DNA of 44,207 bases, from NCBI GenBank assembly GCA_903832775.1, contig CAILCX010000116.1, forward strand, positions 1-44,207. The letters run 5' to 3'. This stretch comes from an uncultured Methylobacter sp. (GTDB lineage: Bacteria; Pseudomonadota; Gammaproteobacteria; Methylococcales; Methylomonadaceae). The notes beneath the pieces were generated by a model, which saw only the letters and a list, made by a program, of their open reading frames with translations, ran no database searches and was not told the origin of the DNA. A program made the translations under genes and the position numbers. Positions 43,689 through 44,207 of the stretch are shown here, piece after piece; the first letter of the stretch is position 1, and every line of letters begins with the position of its first letter.

Positions 43689-43731
43689 CCGAGATTTCAT
43701 GGCTTTGATATCTCGGAGTCCGTTACACTCC
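43689..43731 (-). promoter_or_regulatory. Two hairpins just after the second large gene
   Basis: CCGAGAT (43689-43695) pairs with ATCTCGG (43710-43716), and GGAGT (43715-43719) with ACTCC (43727-43731); they overlap by two bases. They lie within 70 bases of the stop of the edge gene and may protect its 3' end. Confidence 0.45.
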
Positions 43732-43754
43732 ATAAGAGTTATTTACTACTCGGT

Positions 43755-44207
43755 TTAGTTCACCTTAATGGTGACAGTTGCCGGACTTGAAGTAACTCCG
43801 CCATAAGTTACTGTATAGGTAAACGTATAAGTGCCGCGCTTCGATTCCTGTCTAGCATTGTTACCTGTTGCAGTAGGCGTGGTAACAGTGGTAACAGGTG
43901 AAGTTAACACCATACTAACAGCACCTGCAGTCGTTACGGATACAGCCGCCGTAGCCGGAGTAGTTCCTCCACCTGTGTGCGTAACCGCACTAACATTAGT
44001 CACTGTCCGGCCTGCTGCGCCCGAAGGCAGAGAATTGGTCAGCACGTTGACACCAATGTTAGTCGCACTCAGGGTTTGCGTTGTAGCAGCTACCGCTGTA
44101 GCACTTACAGCAGAGGTCACTGAGTAGGCTGCCGCCAACGGTTGCGCCACTGCAGTTGAAGTTAACCAGGCTGACGTTACCGGATTAAACGCTTCTACCC
44201 TAAACAG
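43755..44207 (-). CDS. C-terminal end of a second large FN3/Ig-like secreted protein (partial)
   Basis: The frame is open from the window edge (44207) to the stop at 43755, giving at least 150 residues; the GTG at 44150 is internal. The first residues, LFRVEAFNPVTSAWLTSTA, match the end of a fibronectin III domain of the giant oxidase (FRVRATVANSSVTSAWLIS). Next is an Ala/Thr/Val-rich beta-sandwich region (VSVTTAGAVSMVLTSP) and a final Ig-like strand set, RGTYTFTYTVTYGGVTSSPA. The rest of the protein, and whether it carries an oxidase module, is outside the window. HDOD copy 2 is downstream, repeating the arrangement at 32.7-41.3 kb. Confidence 0.75.
   Translation of the reverse strand: MFRVEAFNPVTSAWLTSTAVAQPLAAAYSVTSAVSATAVAATTQTLSATNIGVNVLTNSLPSGAAGRTVTNVSAVTHTGGGTTPATAAVSVTTAGAVSMVLTSPVTTVTTPTATGNNARQESKRGTYTFTYTVTYGGVTSSPATVTIKVN

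Overview
The window looks like a chromosomal segment of a gammaproteobacterium. The gene content (mutL-miaA, the yciB-yciI-bolA-parvulin cluster, exbB-exbD-lpxK, prmB-aroC, selO, and several HDOD and multicopper oxidase genes) and the general style suggest a Methylococcales methanotroph. That placement is inference: no methane-oxidation or rRNA gene lies in the window. I saw no tRNA, rRNA, CRISPR array, transposase or prophage gene.

Layout. 1-6.2 kb (+): the last codons of an assimilatory nitrate reductase, then mutL and miaA (DNA repair and tRNA modification), a reverse-strand cupin, a BaiN/HI0933-type flavoprotein, and a RIO kinase coupled to a small DUF2132 protein. 6.4-8.9 kb (-): a compact operon of an orphan protein, YciB, YciI, BolA and a parvulin lipoprotein. 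9.1-11.4 kb (+): DUF1244, a methyltransferase and a lipoprotein hydrolase. 11.4-14.7 kb (-): a membrane-anchored multicopper oxidase, a membrane-anchored cupredoxin and a GH17-like glycosidase. 15.0-18.1 kb (+): a CheZ-like-motif protein, a TPR lipoprotein and SelO. 18.4-21.0 kb (-): an HDOD protein followed directly by a FliK-like protein. 21.1-26.9 kb (+): prmB, aroC, a hairpin-rich repeat, an MFS transporter, and exbB-exbD-lpxK (envelope and lipid A). 27.1-32.6 kb: an FtsH-type protease, a WcaI-type glycosyltransferase (-), DUF2956, a frameshifted inorganic pyrophosphatase (-), a repeat/palindrome region and a YkgJ-type cysteine-cluster protein.

32.7-44.2 kb (all -) is the unusual part. 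Two HDOD genes with about 80% identical products each lie downstream of a large secreted repeat protein. One is a complete giant protein (2252 aa, plus about 75 aa out of frame) with a full four-motif multicopper oxidase module resembling MofA-type putative manganese oxidases, followed by ASH-like and fibronectin III domains. It is translationally coupled to a small secreted, basic, His/Met-containing protein. The other is only the C-terminal end of a similar protein, cut by the window edge. Between each large gene and its HDOD gene lies the same RNA architecture: a 7-bp stem with a 10-nt loop, then an intrinsic terminator. The stem sequence differs between the copies while pairing is kept. 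This duplicated 'giant secreted protein / structured leader / HDOD' module is the best candidate here for an undescribed system.

Separate points of interest are an iterated TACCAG half-site array with phased 21-bp spacing and two perfect palindromes at 31.7-31.9 kb, and a multicopper oxidase (13.1-14.7 kb) whose only complete type 1 copper motif is in the N-terminal half.
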